Source: JBCCBV01 sp039033855
GTDB taxonomy: Bacteria; Planctomycetota; Phycisphaerae; Phycisphaerales; Phycisphaeraceae
Direction of reading: 5' to 3'
DNA: 64,000 nucleotides
Assembly (NCBI GenBank): GCA_039033855.1
Contig: JBCCBV010000016.1
Location: forward strand, 1-64,000
A program made the position numbers and the translations under genes. A model generated the notes under the pieces. That model saw nothing but the letters and a program-made list of their open reading frames with translations, had not been told where the DNA came from and did not search any database. This document shows, one piece after another, positions 18,143 through 30,466 of this stretch (position 1 is the first letter of the stretch; every line of letters begins with the position of its first letter).

Positions 18143-20167
18143 ATGAGCCCTTCCCGCGCAGCCATCCAACCGCCCCGCCGACGCCTCGCCGGCCTGCTTC
18201 ACACATGCTCGGCCTGGACCGCCGCCGCGACGCTCGGCCTGGCCGGGCTGGTGGGCCTGGTGACTCTGGGCGGGATCACCGGTTGCGGGGCAAGCGCGGC
18301 AGGGCCGGCCGTCGACACCGGGACCGAACGGCGGCGGGCGCCGGCGTGGGACATCTCCGCCGAGACGTACCTGGACCGAGTGGCCTGGCTGGCGTCGGAA
18401 GAACTCGCCGGGCGTGAGCCAGGGTCGCCGGGCATCGCCATTGCGGCGGTGGGGATCGAGCAATCGTTCAAAGACGCGGGGCTGGCACCGGCGTTCGTCG
18501 TCGACGGCCAGCCGAGCTACCGCCAGCCGGTCGGGCTGACGCTGGGCCTGCGGGCCGCGGTGCAGCGGCTGGAGGTCTCCGGCGCGCCGCAGGCGTCGGG
18601 GCGCGACTTCGAGGCGCTGGGGATGTCGCCGGACGCGACGTTCTCTGGGCAGGCGGTGTTCGTGGGCTACGCCATCGACGAACCCCGGCGCAACTACGAC
18701 AGCTTCGCCGGGCTGGGCGAAGACGGGCTGACGGGCAAGGTCGCAGTCGCGCTGCGCTATGAGCCGGTGGATGACACGGGCGACAGCCTGTGGGCGCGCG
18801 AAGGCCGGAGCTGGACCGCGTCGGCGAGCTTCTTGCGCAAAGCGAACGCCGCCGCGGATCGGGGAGCGGTGGCGCTGGTGGTGGTGGACCCTTCGTCGTC
18901 GCCAGGCGAAACGCTCCGCACCGCGGCGGACACCGACACGTCCGAAACCGCACCCATCCCGGTGCTGCACATCAGCCCGCAGCTGTTCGTATTGCTGCTC
19001 GAAGAAGCCGAAGTGGGCGGGCAAATCTGGTCGGTGTACGAAGGGCTGGCGAACCGTGGCGAGCTGCCCCCCGAGGCTTGGCCGGGCGTGACGCTGTCGG
19101 GCGAAGTGCGGCTGGACCGGCCGAAGATCACCACCGTCAACGTGGGCGGTGTCGTTTCGGGCCGTGGCGCCTTGGCCGACCAGACGCTGGTCGTAGGCGC
19201 CCATTACGACCACTTGGGCGAAGGGCCTTACGGCTCGCGCGCGCCCGAGCGCGTCGGCGAGGCCCACGTCGGCGCCGACGACAACGCCTCGGGCACGGCC
19301 GGCCTGCTGCTGGCCGCCGCGGCCTGGGCGAGTCGCCCACCCGACTCGCGCCCGGCCGACGAGCGGGCCGTGGCGTTTGTCGCCTTCACCGCCGAGGAAC
19401 GCGGGCTGATCGGCTCGGCGCACCTGGTGGCGACGCCCGAAGAATTGGCATTCGACCTCGACGGCGCTGCGGCGATGCTCAACCTCGACATGGTCGGGCG
19501 TCTGCGCGACGACGGCCTGCAGTTGCTCGGCGCGGGCAGCGGCGGCGACGTGCTGCGCAAGGCCATCCGCTTGGCGAACGCCGGGCACCGCCTGAGGCTC
19601 AAGCAGTCGGACTCGCCGTTTGGCCCGAGCGACCACGCCAGCTTCGCCCGCAAGCGCATCCCCAGCGTGATGCTGTTTACCGGGCTGCACACCGACTACC
19701 ACACGCCCGACGACACGGTCGACAAGATCAACGCCCAGGGCGGTGCGCAGGTCACGGCGTATCTGCTCGACCTGCTGGCCGAACTCGCCTGGGCCGACGC
19801 CGCGCCGACGTGGACCGCGACCGAGCGCGAAGATCCGGGCAACCCCGCCAACGCACCGCGCTTCCGCGTGTACCTGGGCGTGGCGCCGGACTACGGCTCG
19901 GACCCGGACGTGGCGGGCGTGCCGATCACAGGGGTGACGCCCGACAGCCCGGCCGACAAGGCGGGCCTGCAGGCCGGCGACGCCATCGTGTCGTGGGACG
20001 GGCGGTCGGTGGACGGGCTGCGCGACCTGATGCGCGAGCTCGGCCGGGCCGACCCGGGCGAGGTCACGCTGGGTGTGATGCGTAACGGCCAGGCCATGCA
20101 GGCCGTCGCCGAAGTCGAACCCGTCGATCGAAATCCAGGGCCGGACGACGCGTCGCCGACCGATTGA
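18143..20167 (+). CDS. M28 family metallopeptidase lipoprotein with PDZ domain
   Basis: A 674-residue exported zinc aminopeptidase. A long signal region ends in the lipobox GITGC near residue 49, so it is a predicted lipoprotein. A PA-like insert lies within residues about 120-330. The di-zinc peptidase domain has ligands His354 (AHYDH), Asp379 (GADDNASG), the Glu418/Glu419 pair (TAEERG), Asp449 (NLDMVGR) and His520 (YHTPDD). A PDZ domain follows at about 580-660 (ITGVTPDSPADKAGLQAGD). The set matches planctomycete M28 peptidases thought to trim peptides in the periplasm. It is divergent from leuB. Confidence 0.9.
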   Translation: MSPSRAAIQPPRRRLAGLLHTCSAWTAAATLGLAGLVGLVTLGGITGCGASAAGPAVDTGTERRRAPAWDISAETYLDRVAWLASEELAGREPGSPGIAIAAVGIEQSFKDAGLAPAFVVDGQPSYRQPVGLTLGLRAAVQRLEVSGAPQASGRDFEALGMSPDATFSGQAVFVGYAIDEPRRNYDSFAGLGEDGLTGKVAVALRYEPVDDTGDSLWAREGRSWTASASFLRKANAAADRGAVALVVVDPSSSPGETLRTAADTDTSETAPIPVLHISPQLFVLLLEEAEVGGQIWSVYEGLANRGELPPEAWPGVTLSGEVRLDRPKITTVNVGGVVSGRGALADQTLVVGAHYDHLGEGPYGSRAPERVGEAHVGADDNASGTAGLLLAAAAWASRPPDSRPADERAVAFVAFTAEERGLIGSAHLVATPEELAFDLDGAAAMLNLDMVGRLRDDGLQLLGAGSGGDVLRKAIRLANAGHRLRLKQSDSPFGPSDHASFARKRIPSVMLFTGLHTDYHTPDDTVDKINAQGGAQVTAYLLDLLAELAWADAAPTWTATEREDPGNPANAPRFRVYLGVAPDYGSDPDVAGVPITGVTPDSPADKAGLQAGDAIVSWDGRSVDGLRDLMRELGRADPGEVTLGVMRNGQAMQAVAEVEPVDRNPGPDDASPTD

Positions 20168-20229
20168 TCGATAACGGGAATTGTTACAGGAGGGACGCTT
20201 CGAATGCCGGCTTGCGATTTCCGCCTTTC

Positions 20230-20293
20230 GCCCCGGGCTCTGCCTGGGGACGGGTGAAGACTTGCGGGGAACCCCCGGGCAGAGCCCGGGGCT
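20230..20293. repeat. Dispersed GC-rich palindromic repeat, long form (copy 4)
   Basis: Arms CCCCGGGCTCTGCCTGGGG and CCCCCGGGCAGAGCCCGGGG with a spacer of about 22 bases. The layout is nearly the same as the copy at 253-313, including GCGGGGAACC before the second arm. It fills part of the 194-base gap before the CbiX-like gene. Confidence 0.65.
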
Positions 20294-20349
20294 TACTCAC
20301 ACGACGAAGATCAACGCCCGGGCGTGACCAAGGCGTGCGGTGGCCGGCC

Positions 20350-20355
20350 TACAGT
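20350..20355 (+). promoter_or_regulatory. -10 hexamer for a leaderless transcript (CbiX-like gene)
   Basis: TACAGT, then 6 bases, then the ATG at 20362. Confidence 0.5.
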
Positions 20356-20361
20356 CGGGGC

Positions 20362-20871
20362 ATGACCGACCACGCCCCCGCTACCGAACCGCCCTCGCTC
20401 GAAGCCGCCGCCCTGAAGCGCGACGGCGTGCAGAACGTGGGCATCGTCATCGTCGACCACGGCAGCCGGCGGGCCGCCTCGAACCAGATGCTCGAGACCT
20501 TCGTCGGGCGGTTTTCCGAGGCGCGGGGCTTTCCGATCGTGGAAGCGGCGCACATGGAGCTGGCCGAACCGTCGATCGCCACGGCGTTCGACAAGTGCAT
20601 CGAGCGCGGCGCCGAGCGCGTGCTGATCTGCCCATACTTCCTGCTGCCGGGCAAGCACTGGGACCAGGACATCCCCGAGCTCGCGGCCGAGGCCGCCGGC
20701 AAGCACCCGGGGGTCGAGTACGTGGTGACCGCGCCGATCGGCCTGCACCCGATGATGGCCGACGTCATCGAGAGCCGTCTGGACCACTGCCTGAAACAGA
20801 TGGCCGGGCAGGTCGCCGAGTGCGAGGCTTGCGCGGGCACCGGGCGGTGCAAGTTCCAGCCCGCGGGCTGA
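20362..20871 (+). CDS. CbiX/SirB-like sirohydrochlorin chelatase family protein
   Basis: A 169-residue single-domain chelatase-family protein. IVIVDHGSRRAASNQM carries the conserved histidine after strand 1 (motif DHGSR), and ICPYFLLPGKHWDQDIPE carries the second metal-site region. CbiX/SirB enzymes insert Co, Ni or Fe into sirohydrochlorin. The C-terminal end adds a cysteine cluster (CEACAGTGRC, pattern C-x2-C-x5-C) that could bind zinc or an Fe-S cluster. No other tetrapyrrole gene is adjacent apart from the HemQ-like gene far downstream, so the metal and pathway are not known. Confidence 0.8.
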   Translation: MTDHAPATEPPSLEAAALKRDGVQNVGIVIVDHGSRRAASNQMLETFVGRFSEARGFPIVEAAHMELAEPSIATAFDKCIERGAERVLICPYFLLPGKHWDQDIPELAAEAAGKHPGVEYVVTAPIGLHPMMADVIESRLDHCLKQMAGQVAECEACAGTGRCKFQPAG

Positions 20872-20909
20872 GCGCGGGGCAAGCATTCTGACGGCGGCTC
20901 AATGCTTGA

Positions 20910-21620
20910 TTACTTGAGCGCGTCCGCCGCGGTGCCGGCCAGGCAAGCAGGGAATCCAACCAGCAGCACGCGTTTGAGGGCCGTCTCCCAGTCGGTCTGC
21001 CAGGGCGTTTGTTCGAGCAGGCCCAGCAGCAGCGCGACGAAGGCCAAAGAGAACAGGTACGTGGTGGCGACACGCGTCAGGAACTGGCCGACGTGGCCGG
21101 CGATCATGCCGCGGTAGAAATTGGCGTAGGTAAACACGCCGACGAACAGCAGGGCCAACCCGGTGAGGATCAAACAGTTGACCAGCGGCAGGTTAGCGCC
21201 AAGGTCCCAGGCCTCGCCGGTGAACGCCAACGGCGTGGCGAGCAGCGCCGAGCCCACCACGACCTGCATGACGTCGCGCAAACGAAACTCGACCATCACC
21301 GGGCGGGTGACGTAGTGAATGATCCGCCCGGCGTCGTCGACGATCGGCACCACGCGGTGCAGGTACCCGCCGATGCGGCGGATCGACCCTTTGACGTCGC
21401 GCATCAACGGGGCGTGCAGGTGCTTTGCGCTGGGATGCGGGCGCGGCGTGCCTCGGCCGGTTACGCCCACCGGCGGCGCGTCGGGGTCGGGGTCGAGTCC
21501 GGGGGCGCGTTGCACGTCGAAGACGGGCTCGCCGGGCATGTGCGGCGCGGGCGGTGGGCTATCGGGTCCGGGGCCATCGGATTCGCGACCCTCGTGTCCG
21601 GGGCCATCGGGTTCGGTCAT
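20910..21620 (-). CDS. DUF2391 family integral membrane protein
   Basis: A 236-residue protein. The first 65 residues are Pro/Gly-rich and look disordered. Residues about 100 to the end contain four or five hydrophobic segments, starting with VMVEFRLRDVMQVVVGSALL. The phrase around FRLRDVMQ and the TM layout match the DUF2391 (TIGR02587) membrane proteins of unknown function. Start is the ATG at 21620; I see no Shine-Dalgarno and no good -10 there. It converges with the CbiX-like gene (38 bases) and is divergent from the PfkB gene. Confidence 0.7.
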   Translation of the reverse strand: MTEPDGPGHEGRESDGPGPDSPPPAPHMPGEPVFDVQRAPGLDPDPDAPPVGVTGRGTPRPHPSAKHLHAPLMRDVKGSIRRIGGYLHRVVPIVDDAGRIIHYVTRPVMVEFRLRDVMQVVVGSALLATPLAFTGEAWDLGANLPLVNCLILTGLALLFVGVFTYANFYRGMIAGHVGQFLTRVATTYLFSLAFVALLLGLLEQTPWQTDWETALKRVLLVGFPACLAGTAADALK

Positions 21621-21683
21621 CGCACAACTGTCGTTGGCCCGGGCGGTGCGGTCAACGTGGCGATGCACGACGGCGGATCGGCG

Positions 21684-21689
21684 TAGGCT
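21684..21689 (+). promoter_or_regulatory. -10 hexamer for a leaderless transcript (PfkB kinase)
   Basis: TAGGCT, then 5 bases, then the ATG at 21695. Confidence 0.4.
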
Positions 21690-21694
21690 CGGGC

Positions 21695-22612
21695 ATGGCG
21701 TGCGACGTGGTTTGCGCAGGATCGTTGGTGCTCGACGCGGGCGCGGGGCCGGTGAGCCTGGGTGCCCCGATTGGCGGAGGCGTGCTGCACGAAGTCGACC
21801 GGGTTCAACTGGTGCCCGGCGGCTGCGCGGGCAACGTGTCGATCGTTTTGAGCCGTATGGGTCTATCCGCAGCGGTGTGCAGCCGGGTGGGCGACGACTC
21901 GGCCGGGCGGCTGTTGCGCGACGCGTTGGGGAGAGAGGGCGTGGACACGACCGCGGTCACGCCAACGCCGGGCGAAGCCACGTCGACCGCGGTTGTCTTG
22001 CGCGACCCGTCGGGCGAACGGAGTTTCCTGGCCGCCGGCGGGGCGCACAAAGGGCTGACCACGGAAGAAGTCGCGGATGCCTGCGAGCGGCTGCGCCCCC
22101 AGGCGGTACTGATCGGCTACTTCTCCCGGCTGCCCGCGCTCGAGCCCGACTTGCCGCGCCTGCTGGAAGTTCTCAAGGAGCAAGGTGTGACGACCGCAAT
22201 GGACGCCGGGGGTGACGGCGGATCGATGCAAGCGCTATCGCCCTGCCTGCCCTGGCTCGACGTGTATGCGCCTTCCGAAATCGAGGCTCGGAATCAGACC
22301 GGCACCGCCGACCCGTCCGAGATGATCCGAGTTTTTCGAGAGCACGGCGCCGTGGGCTGGCTGGCGATCACGTTGGGCGCCCGGGGCTCGCAGGTTCAAG
22401 CCGGCCCGGGCGAGGCGGTGTTGCACGTCCCCCCTGCCGACCCGCTGGGCCCGGTGGTGGATACGACCGGCGCGGGGGATGCGTTCACGGCCGGGCTGAT
22501 CGCCGGGCGATTGCGCGGGCTGAACTTGCGCAGTGCGGCTCAACTCGCGGCGCAACAAGCGGCCCGGGTCGTCACCCAACCCGGCGGGCACGCGGGCGCC
22601 ATCTTGATGTGA
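21695..22612 (+). CDS. PfkB family carbohydrate kinase
   Basis: A 305-residue ribokinase-fold enzyme that phosphorylates a sugar or nucleoside with ATP. PfkB signature 1 is PGGCAGNVSIVLSRMG near 43-58. Signature 2 is DTTGAGDAFTAGL near 262, with Asp of GAGD as catalytic base. The lid region (about 95-120) is normal. Substrate cannot be told from these motifs; the neighbours give no pathway. Start by the TAGGCT hexamer. Confidence 0.88.
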   Translation: MACDVVCAGSLVLDAGAGPVSLGAPIGGGVLHEVDRVQLVPGGCAGNVSIVLSRMGLSAAVCSRVGDDSAGRLLRDALGREGVDTTAVTPTPGEATSTAVVLRDPSGERSFLAAGGAHKGLTTEEVADACERLRPQAVLIGYFSRLPALEPDLPRLLEVLKEQGVTTAMDAGGDGGSMQALSPCLPWLDVYAPSEIEARNQTGTADPSEMIRVFREHGAVGWLAITLGARGSQVQAGPGEAVLHVPPADPLGPVVDTTGAGDAFTAGLIAGRLRGLNLRSAAQLAAQQAARVVTQPGGHAGAILM

Positions 22613-22655
22613 TCGCGCGTGGATTCGCGGGAGGCGAACCACGGCTGACGGATTG

Positions 22656-22688
22656 CTTCCGGGGGGCTTCCGGGGGGCTTCCGGGGGG
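22656..22688. repeat. Triplicate 11-bp tandem repeat after ndk
   Basis: CTTCCGGGGGG is repeated three times without change, ending one or two bases from the ndk stop codon. It lies in the 77 bases between the PfkB gene and ndk, which converge. Confidence 0.75.
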
Positions 22689-22689
22689 C

Positions 22690-23163
22690 TTACTTGAGGT
22701 CTTGCGGGTCGTACACCCAGGCGTCGCTGGCGCGTTGGTAGTCGCAGACGCCGTCGCCGCTGGGGAACCACAGGGCGAGTTCGCGCTCGGCCGACTCGGC
22801 GCTGTCCGAGCCGTGGATCAGGTTGTTGCCGGCCGACATGCCCAGGTCGCCGCGGATCGTGCCGGGCTCGGCCTTCTGCCCGTTGGTGGCGCCGATGAGC
22901 TTCCGGCAGACCTCGATGGCGTTCGGCCCTTGCACCACGCAGGCCAGGATCGGCGAGCTGGTCACAAACTGGATCAGCCCGGGGAAGAACGGGCGCTGGG
23001 CGTGCTCGGCGTAGTGCTGCTTCGCCAGGTCTTCGGGCACGCTCATCAGGCGGAGCGCGGCGAAAGTCAGCCCCTTCCGCTCGATGCGCGAGATCACCTC
23101 GCCCATCAATCCGCGTTGCACGGCGTCGGGCTTGAGCAGGATGAGCGTGGTCTGAACGGCCAT
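22690..23163 (-). CDS. ndk: Nucleoside diphosphate kinase
   Basis: Transfers gamma phosphate between nucleoside tri- and diphosphates through a phosphohistidine. The 157 residues include KPDAVQRGL, the NNLIHGSDS active site with His117, and the end ELALWF, then a tail of about 20 residues (DYQRASDAWVYDPQD) that is longer than in short bacterial forms. Start at 23163 with GGAG about 8 bases upstream. A promoter with -10 TATACT lies at 23281-23308, giving a leader of about 110 bases. Confidence 0.95.
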   Translation of the reverse strand: MAVQTTLILLKPDAVQRGLMGEVISRIERKGLTFAALRLMSVPEDLAKQHYAEHAQRPFFPGLIQFVTSSPILACVVQGPNAIEVCRKLIGATNGQKAEPGTIRGDLGMSAGNNLIHGSDSAESAERELALWFPSGDGVCDYQRASDAWVYDPQDLK

Positions 23164-23280
23164 GGCGAGGCTCCGGGGGTCGGGGCAAGGTGGGCAAACC
23201 GGGCTGCGGCAAGAAATGCAGGCGATCCAGCGCAACCGGGCGGGTGGGTTCTCGGACCGTCGGGCCCGAGGCGAGCGGGG

Positions 23281-23308
23281 AGTATATCTCGCACAAAATC
23301 CCGCACAA
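23281..23308 (-). promoter_or_regulatory. Predicted sigma-70 type promoter of ndk
   Basis: On the minus strand TTGTGC, 16 bases, then TATACT. The stretch is AT-rich compared with its surroundings. It would start transcription near 23275. Confidence 0.5.
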
Positions 23309-23537
23309 ATCAAGCCTGTTGCTTGAGTTAGAAGAGACAGGCCGAAGCCGGCCATTGTCACGCCGTACGGTTTTCAACTGGCTGGAATCGGCCCGGCCGC
23401 ATTGCGGGCAATACATTTTCGCGGGCCCCGGGTTGGGCAACGGCAGGGCCTCGGGGTACGATTACCGCTTGGTTCGGGCTCGACGAGCCCACGCCGTCGT
23501 TTTTCCCGGACGTTCCACCGCTCCCCTTGTCTGTCCC

Positions 23538-24248
23538 ATGCCGTTGTTCCCCCCCCGATCCCGACGCGAAAGCCCCACCGCCCGCCCCCGGGCTGCGCGG
23601 TCGAAGCTGCGCTGGCCGGCGCTCGGGCTGTTGACGCTGGGCGGCGGCGCGATGATCTGGTGGACCCTGCCGACGCCGGTGGGCGGCGCCAACCGGTCGC
23701 TCCAGGGCGAGGGTGCCCCGATGGTGCGCGTGTCCGTCGATGCCCCCAGCCGCGCCGCGGCGAGCGAAGACGCCTTGGCTCGCGAAGCGCTGGCAGACGC
23801 CGGCCTTTCGTTCACGCAACCTCAAACGCAACGCGAAGTTCAGGCCGAGCCTGAGCCATCGCTTGCGATCGCCACGCCGGCGGACCCCGACATCCGTTAC
23901 TACGACGGCCGGGCCATCCGCCCGGTGCGCACGATCCGCATGGAGACCACGGCCTACAGCCCGGACGAGCAGTCCTGCGGGCCCTTCGCCGACGGCATGA
24001 CCGCCTCGGGCTACAGCGTGTGGACCAACGGCATGCGGCTGGCCGCGGCCGACACCGACGTGCTGCCGTTCGGCTCGATCCTCACCGTGCCCGGCTACAA
24101 CGACGAGCGACCCATCCCCGTGCTCGACCGCGGCGGCGCCATCAAAGGCCAGAAGCTCGACCTGCTCTACGCCACGCACGAGCGGGCCCTGCAATGGGGC
24201 CGTCAAAAGCTCGACGTGACGGTGTGGGAATACGTCGACGGCGAGTAA
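23538..24248 (+). CDS. 3D domain-containing cell-wall associated protein
   Basis: A 236-residue protein. A basic N-terminus and one hydrophobic segment (ALGLLTLGGGAMIWWTL, about 31-47) suggest a membrane anchor or uncleaved signal. A Pro/Ala/Glu-rich linker follows, then a 3D (Asp-Asp-Asp) double-psi barrel at about 130-232: METTAYSP, AADTDVLPFG, GGAIKGQKLDL. This barrel is shared with MltA-type lytic transglycosylases and resuscitation-type proteins, so a role in peptidoglycan or wall maintenance is likely. A TACGAT at 23457-23462 could be the -10. It runs in the same direction as nnrD, 205 bases apart. Confidence 0.8.
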   Translation: MPLFPPRSRRESPTARPRAARSKLRWPALGLLTLGGGAMIWWTLPTPVGGANRSLQGEGAPMVRVSVDAPSRAAASEDALAREALADAGLSFTQPQTQREVQAEPEPSLAIATPADPDIRYYDGRAIRPVRTIRMETTAYSPDEQSCGPFADGMTASGYSVWTNGMRLAAADTDVLPFGSILTVPGYNDERPIPVLDRGGAIKGQKLDLLYATHERALQWGRQKLDVTVWEYVDGE

Positions 24249-24453
24249 GCCGCGCACTCCCGTCCGCCGATACGAGCTCAGCGCAATCCTTCAACCGATC
24301 TGCCCCGGCGTGCCACGCCGTTGCTTTTGATCTTTGCATGGCCCGATCGTGCCGGAGAAACCGATCAACCCGTTAGTCTGTTCGATGTAGCCCGGCGGCC
24401 GTTGAGCCGGCCGTGGCTCGCTGCTTCTGTCCGCCCCCGCTCGGTACCGGCCC

Positions 24454-25485
24454 ATGGACATCGACATCCAGCTCCACTCGGCGGTGCCCGACCCGCCGCC
24501 GCGCCCGGAGGACGCCCACAAGGGCACGTTCGGCACGGTGATCGTGGTGGGCGGGTCCGAAACGATGATCGGCGCCCCGGCCATCGCGGCCCGCGGCGCG
24601 CTGCGTGCCGGCGTGGGGCTGGTGAAGCTCGCCATGCCCGGCCGGGTCCTGCCGTTCGGCCTGACCATCGAACCGAGCGCCACGGGCGTGCCGTTGCCGG
24701 CCGCGCCGGAGCAGATGGTCGACGCGATCGAAAAGGCCGACCCCAAGCGACAGGCCGTGCTCGCCGTCGGCCCGGGGCTGGGCACGGGCGAAGCCGCGGG
24801 CGAGATGCTCATGGCGCTGCTCTCCCACGGCCGGCGCATCGTGCTCGACGCCGACGCCATCACCCTGCTGGCCCAGCGCAACCGCCCCCCCAACAACCCC
24901 GCCGAGCTGGTCATGACCCCGCACCCGGGCGAGTTCGACCGGCTGGCCCAGGCGCTGGGCATGAGCCTGGACCCCTACGACCCCGAGTTCCGGCCGGGCG
25001 CCGCGCAGGAGATGGCCCGCCGATGCCGGTGCGTGGTGCTGCTCAAGGGCAAGCACTCGGTCGCGACCAATGGCGACGCGGTCTATATCAACACCTCGGG
25101 CAACGCGGCGCTGGCCACCGCCGGCACGGGCGACGTGCTGACCGGCGTGATCGCCGCGCTTATGGCCCGGGGGATGTCGGCGATGGACGCCGCGTCGCTC
25201 GGCGCCTATGCCCACGGGTCCGCGGCCGATCGCTGGGCCGAGAAGCGCGGGCCGTCGGGCCTTCTTGCGCGAGAGCTGGCCGACCTGGTCGCCGGGGCGC
25301 TGTACGAGCGGACGCAGGCGGATTCAGCGGACGGCCGAAGCGCTCAAGGACGCGGGAACTCGGGAACGTCTAAGAGCGCCGGCGCCGGGCTGCCCGCCGA
25401 GCCCGGCGACGACCTGGAGGCCGCGCCCACCGCCCCGCCGGCCGGCTCGCACCCCGAGCCGATGACCGACCCGTTCGCGCCGTGA
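24454..25485 (+). CDS. nnrD: ADP/ATP-dependent (S)-NAD(P)H-hydrate dehydratase
   Basis: Repairs hydrated NADH and NADPH by ATP- or ADP-driven dehydration. It is the C-terminal (carbohydrate-kinase-like) YjeF domain alone; the epimerase NnrE is not fused and not nearby. Motifs: KGTFGTVIVVGGS, GPGLGTG, TPHPGEF, LKGKHSV and the ATP-site NAALATAGTGDVLTG. The conserved core ends near residue 285, and about 55 Pro/Gly/Ala-rich residues follow. A TAGTCT at 24374-24379 may be its -10. Confidence 0.92.
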   Translation: MDIDIQLHSAVPDPPPRPEDAHKGTFGTVIVVGGSETMIGAPAIAARGALRAGVGLVKLAMPGRVLPFGLTIEPSATGVPLPAAPEQMVDAIEKADPKRQAVLAVGPGLGTGEAAGEMLMALLSHGRRIVLDADAITLLAQRNRPPNNPAELVMTPHPGEFDRLAQALGMSLDPYDPEFRPGAAQEMARRCRCVVLLKGKHSVATNGDAVYINTSGNAALATAGTGDVLTGVIAALMARGMSAMDAASLGAYAHGSAADRWAEKRGPSGLLARELADLVAGALYERTQADSADGRSAQGRGNSGTSKSAGAGLPAEPGDDLEAAPTAPPAGSHPEPMTDPFAP

Positions 25486-25643
25486 GGCAGGGTCGTTGCC
25501 TGAACAAAACGTTTCAGCGGTAACCGCATCGTGGATCAAGAAACCCTTTGCCGGGTGGCCGCGCCGGCTTATTGTTGTGACTGGCATCTGCTCGCGGACG
25601 CCCCCGGATACGCCAGAGACCTTGCGACAACGGAGGAGAGAAC

Positions 25644-26912
25644 GTGTCGACCGCTCGCACCCGCCTGATTACCCGCTGCGCAGTGACCGCCTCAGTGGCC
25701 CTCGGCTTGGCGGGCCCCGCCCACGCCACCGTCAGCTTTGATTGGGCGAACGTCGGCAACCCGGGCAACGCGCCCGACAACCGCGGGTCGGGATTTCGCG
25801 GAGGGGTTGCTTACGAATACCGGATCGCCACGACCGAGGTGACCAACGCGCAGTACGCCGAGTTCCTCAACGCCGTCGCAGCGAGCGACCCCTACAGCCT
25901 GTTTAGGTTTGACGTCACCCTCAACCCACGCAACTACAGCGGCATCACCCGCACCGGGCAGTCCGGCAGCTACGCCTACACCCCCATCCTCGGCCGCGAG
26001 ACCGAGCCGGTGAACTGGGTCTCTTGGTACGACGCCGCTCGATTCGCCAACTGGATGACCAACGGCCAGGGCTCGGGCGGCACCGAAACCGGCGTCTACA
26101 ACTTCAGCGGGCCCACCACCCTCGACAGCATCACCCGTGATCCCGCCAACCCCAATCAGGTCTTCCTCCCTACCGAAGACGAGTGGTACAAGGCCGCTTA
26201 CCACGACGCCTCGGCCGGCACCGCAGCCGCGTACTTCACCTACGCCACCGGCACCAACGACATCCCCTATAGCGACAACCCCGACTCGCTCAACACCCCC
26301 GACAACACCAACGTCGCCAACTTCTTCAAGGACGACGGCGTCGCCAACAGCTACGACGACGGCTTCGCCATCTTTGACCTATCAGACCGCGACCGCGACC
26401 CCTTCACCCCCGTCGGCGCCTACACCCAGGCGGCCAGCCCCTACGGCACGTTCGACCAGGCGGGCAACGTCAGGGAATGGAATGAGACCATCGTCGATGT
26501 CACGAACGGGGCGTATGGCGTGCTCGGCGGCGACTACAACAAACTCGAAACGAGCCTCCGATCGTCCAACCGCTTCGGGCAACCGCCAGAGGTCGAGAAC
26601 AGCTCGATCGGCTTCCGCGTCGCGACGTTCGCCGTCTTCGCCCCGCTCCCCGGCGACGCCAACGGCGACGGCGTGGTCGACCTGCTCGACTTCGATGTGC
26701 TCGCGCAGAACTTCGGCCAGGGCCCGGGCTTCGGCGGCAGCGCCGCTGGCGGCGACTTCAACACCGATAGCGTGGTCGATCTGCTCGACTTCGACATCCT
26801 CGCTCAAAACTTCGGGGTCTCCGGAAACAGCCCCACCACCATCCCCGAGCCGGCAACCTTGGGGCTGGTCGCCTTAGCGAGCCTGAGCACCCTGCGGCGC
26901 AGATGTAGGTAA
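25644..26912 (+). CDS. Exported SUMF1/FGE-like protein with dockerin-like repeats and PEP-CTERM tail
   Basis: A 422-residue exported protein. The order is: signal peptide (1 to about 28, ending AHA); formylglycine-generating-enzyme-like domain (about 50-330; TTEVTNAQYAEFLNAV, LPTEDEWYKAAY, QAGNVREW, GFRVAT); two calcium-loop repeats of dockerin type (DANGDGVVDLLDFDVLAQNF near 345 and DFNTDSVVDLLDFDILAQNF near 375); then PEP-CTERM (IPEPATLGLVALAS and RRR). PEP-CTERM substrates are sorted by exosortase in the envelope. Start is GTG with a strong GGAGGAGAG 3 bases away. Whether this FGE-like domain modifies a sulfatase or only has the fold is unknown; many planctomycete copies are presumably structural. 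Confidence 0.87.
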   Translation: MSTARTRLITRCAVTASVALGLAGPAHATVSFDWANVGNPGNAPDNRGSGFRGGVAYEYRIATTEVTNAQYAEFLNAVAASDPYSLFRFDVTLNPRNYSGITRTGQSGSYAYTPILGRETEPVNWVSWYDAARFANWMTNGQGSGGTETGVYNFSGPTTLDSITRDPANPNQVFLPTEDEWYKAAYHDASAGTAAAYFTYATGTNDIPYSDNPDSLNTPDNTNVANFFKDDGVANSYDDGFAIFDLSDRDRDPFTPVGAYTQAASPYGTFDQAGNVREWNETIVDVTNGAYGVLGGDYNKLETSLRSSNRFGQPPEVENSSIGFRVATFAVFAPLPGDANGDGVVDLLDFDVLAQNFGQGPGFGGSAAGGDFNTDSVVDLLDFDILAQNFGVSGNSPTTIPEPATLGLVALASLSTLRRRCR

Positions 26913-26971
26913 ACGCATCACGTCGAGACGCCTGTGCCACCGCGGAAGATTCCCGCTTGTCACTTCGAAGT

Positions 26972-26996
26972 GACCGGGCTCACAGAGCCCGGCTAC
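26972..26996. repeat. Dispersed GC-rich palindromic repeat, short form (copy 5)
   Basis: ACCGGGCTCACAGAGCCCGG followed by CTACGG. It lies 60 bases past one stop codon and just before the mfd stop, between convergent genes. The core is identical to copies 3 and 6 apart from the outermost bases. Confidence 0.65.
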
Positions 26997-26999
26997 GGC

Positions 27000-30389
<3,390 letters not shown>

Positions 30390-30396
30390 CGCGGCG

Positions 30397-30402
30397 AGTG
30401 TA
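30397..30402 (-). promoter_or_regulatory. -10 hexamer for a leaderless transcript (mfd)
   Basis: On the minus strand TACACT is followed by 7 bases and the mfd ATG at 30389. Confidence 0.5.
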
Positions 30403-30435
30403 GGGGCCCCGTTGTTTGCGCACCTGTTGCAGATG

Positions 30436-30463
30436 ATCGGGCTCACAGAGCCCGGCTCGCGGT
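30436..30463. repeat. Dispersed GC-rich palindromic repeat, short form (copy 6)
   Basis: TCGGGCTCACAGAGCCCGG followed by CTCGCGGTC, the same tail as copy 2. It lies in the 77-base gap between the GNAT gene and mfd. Confidence 0.65.
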
Positions 30464-30466
30464 CAA

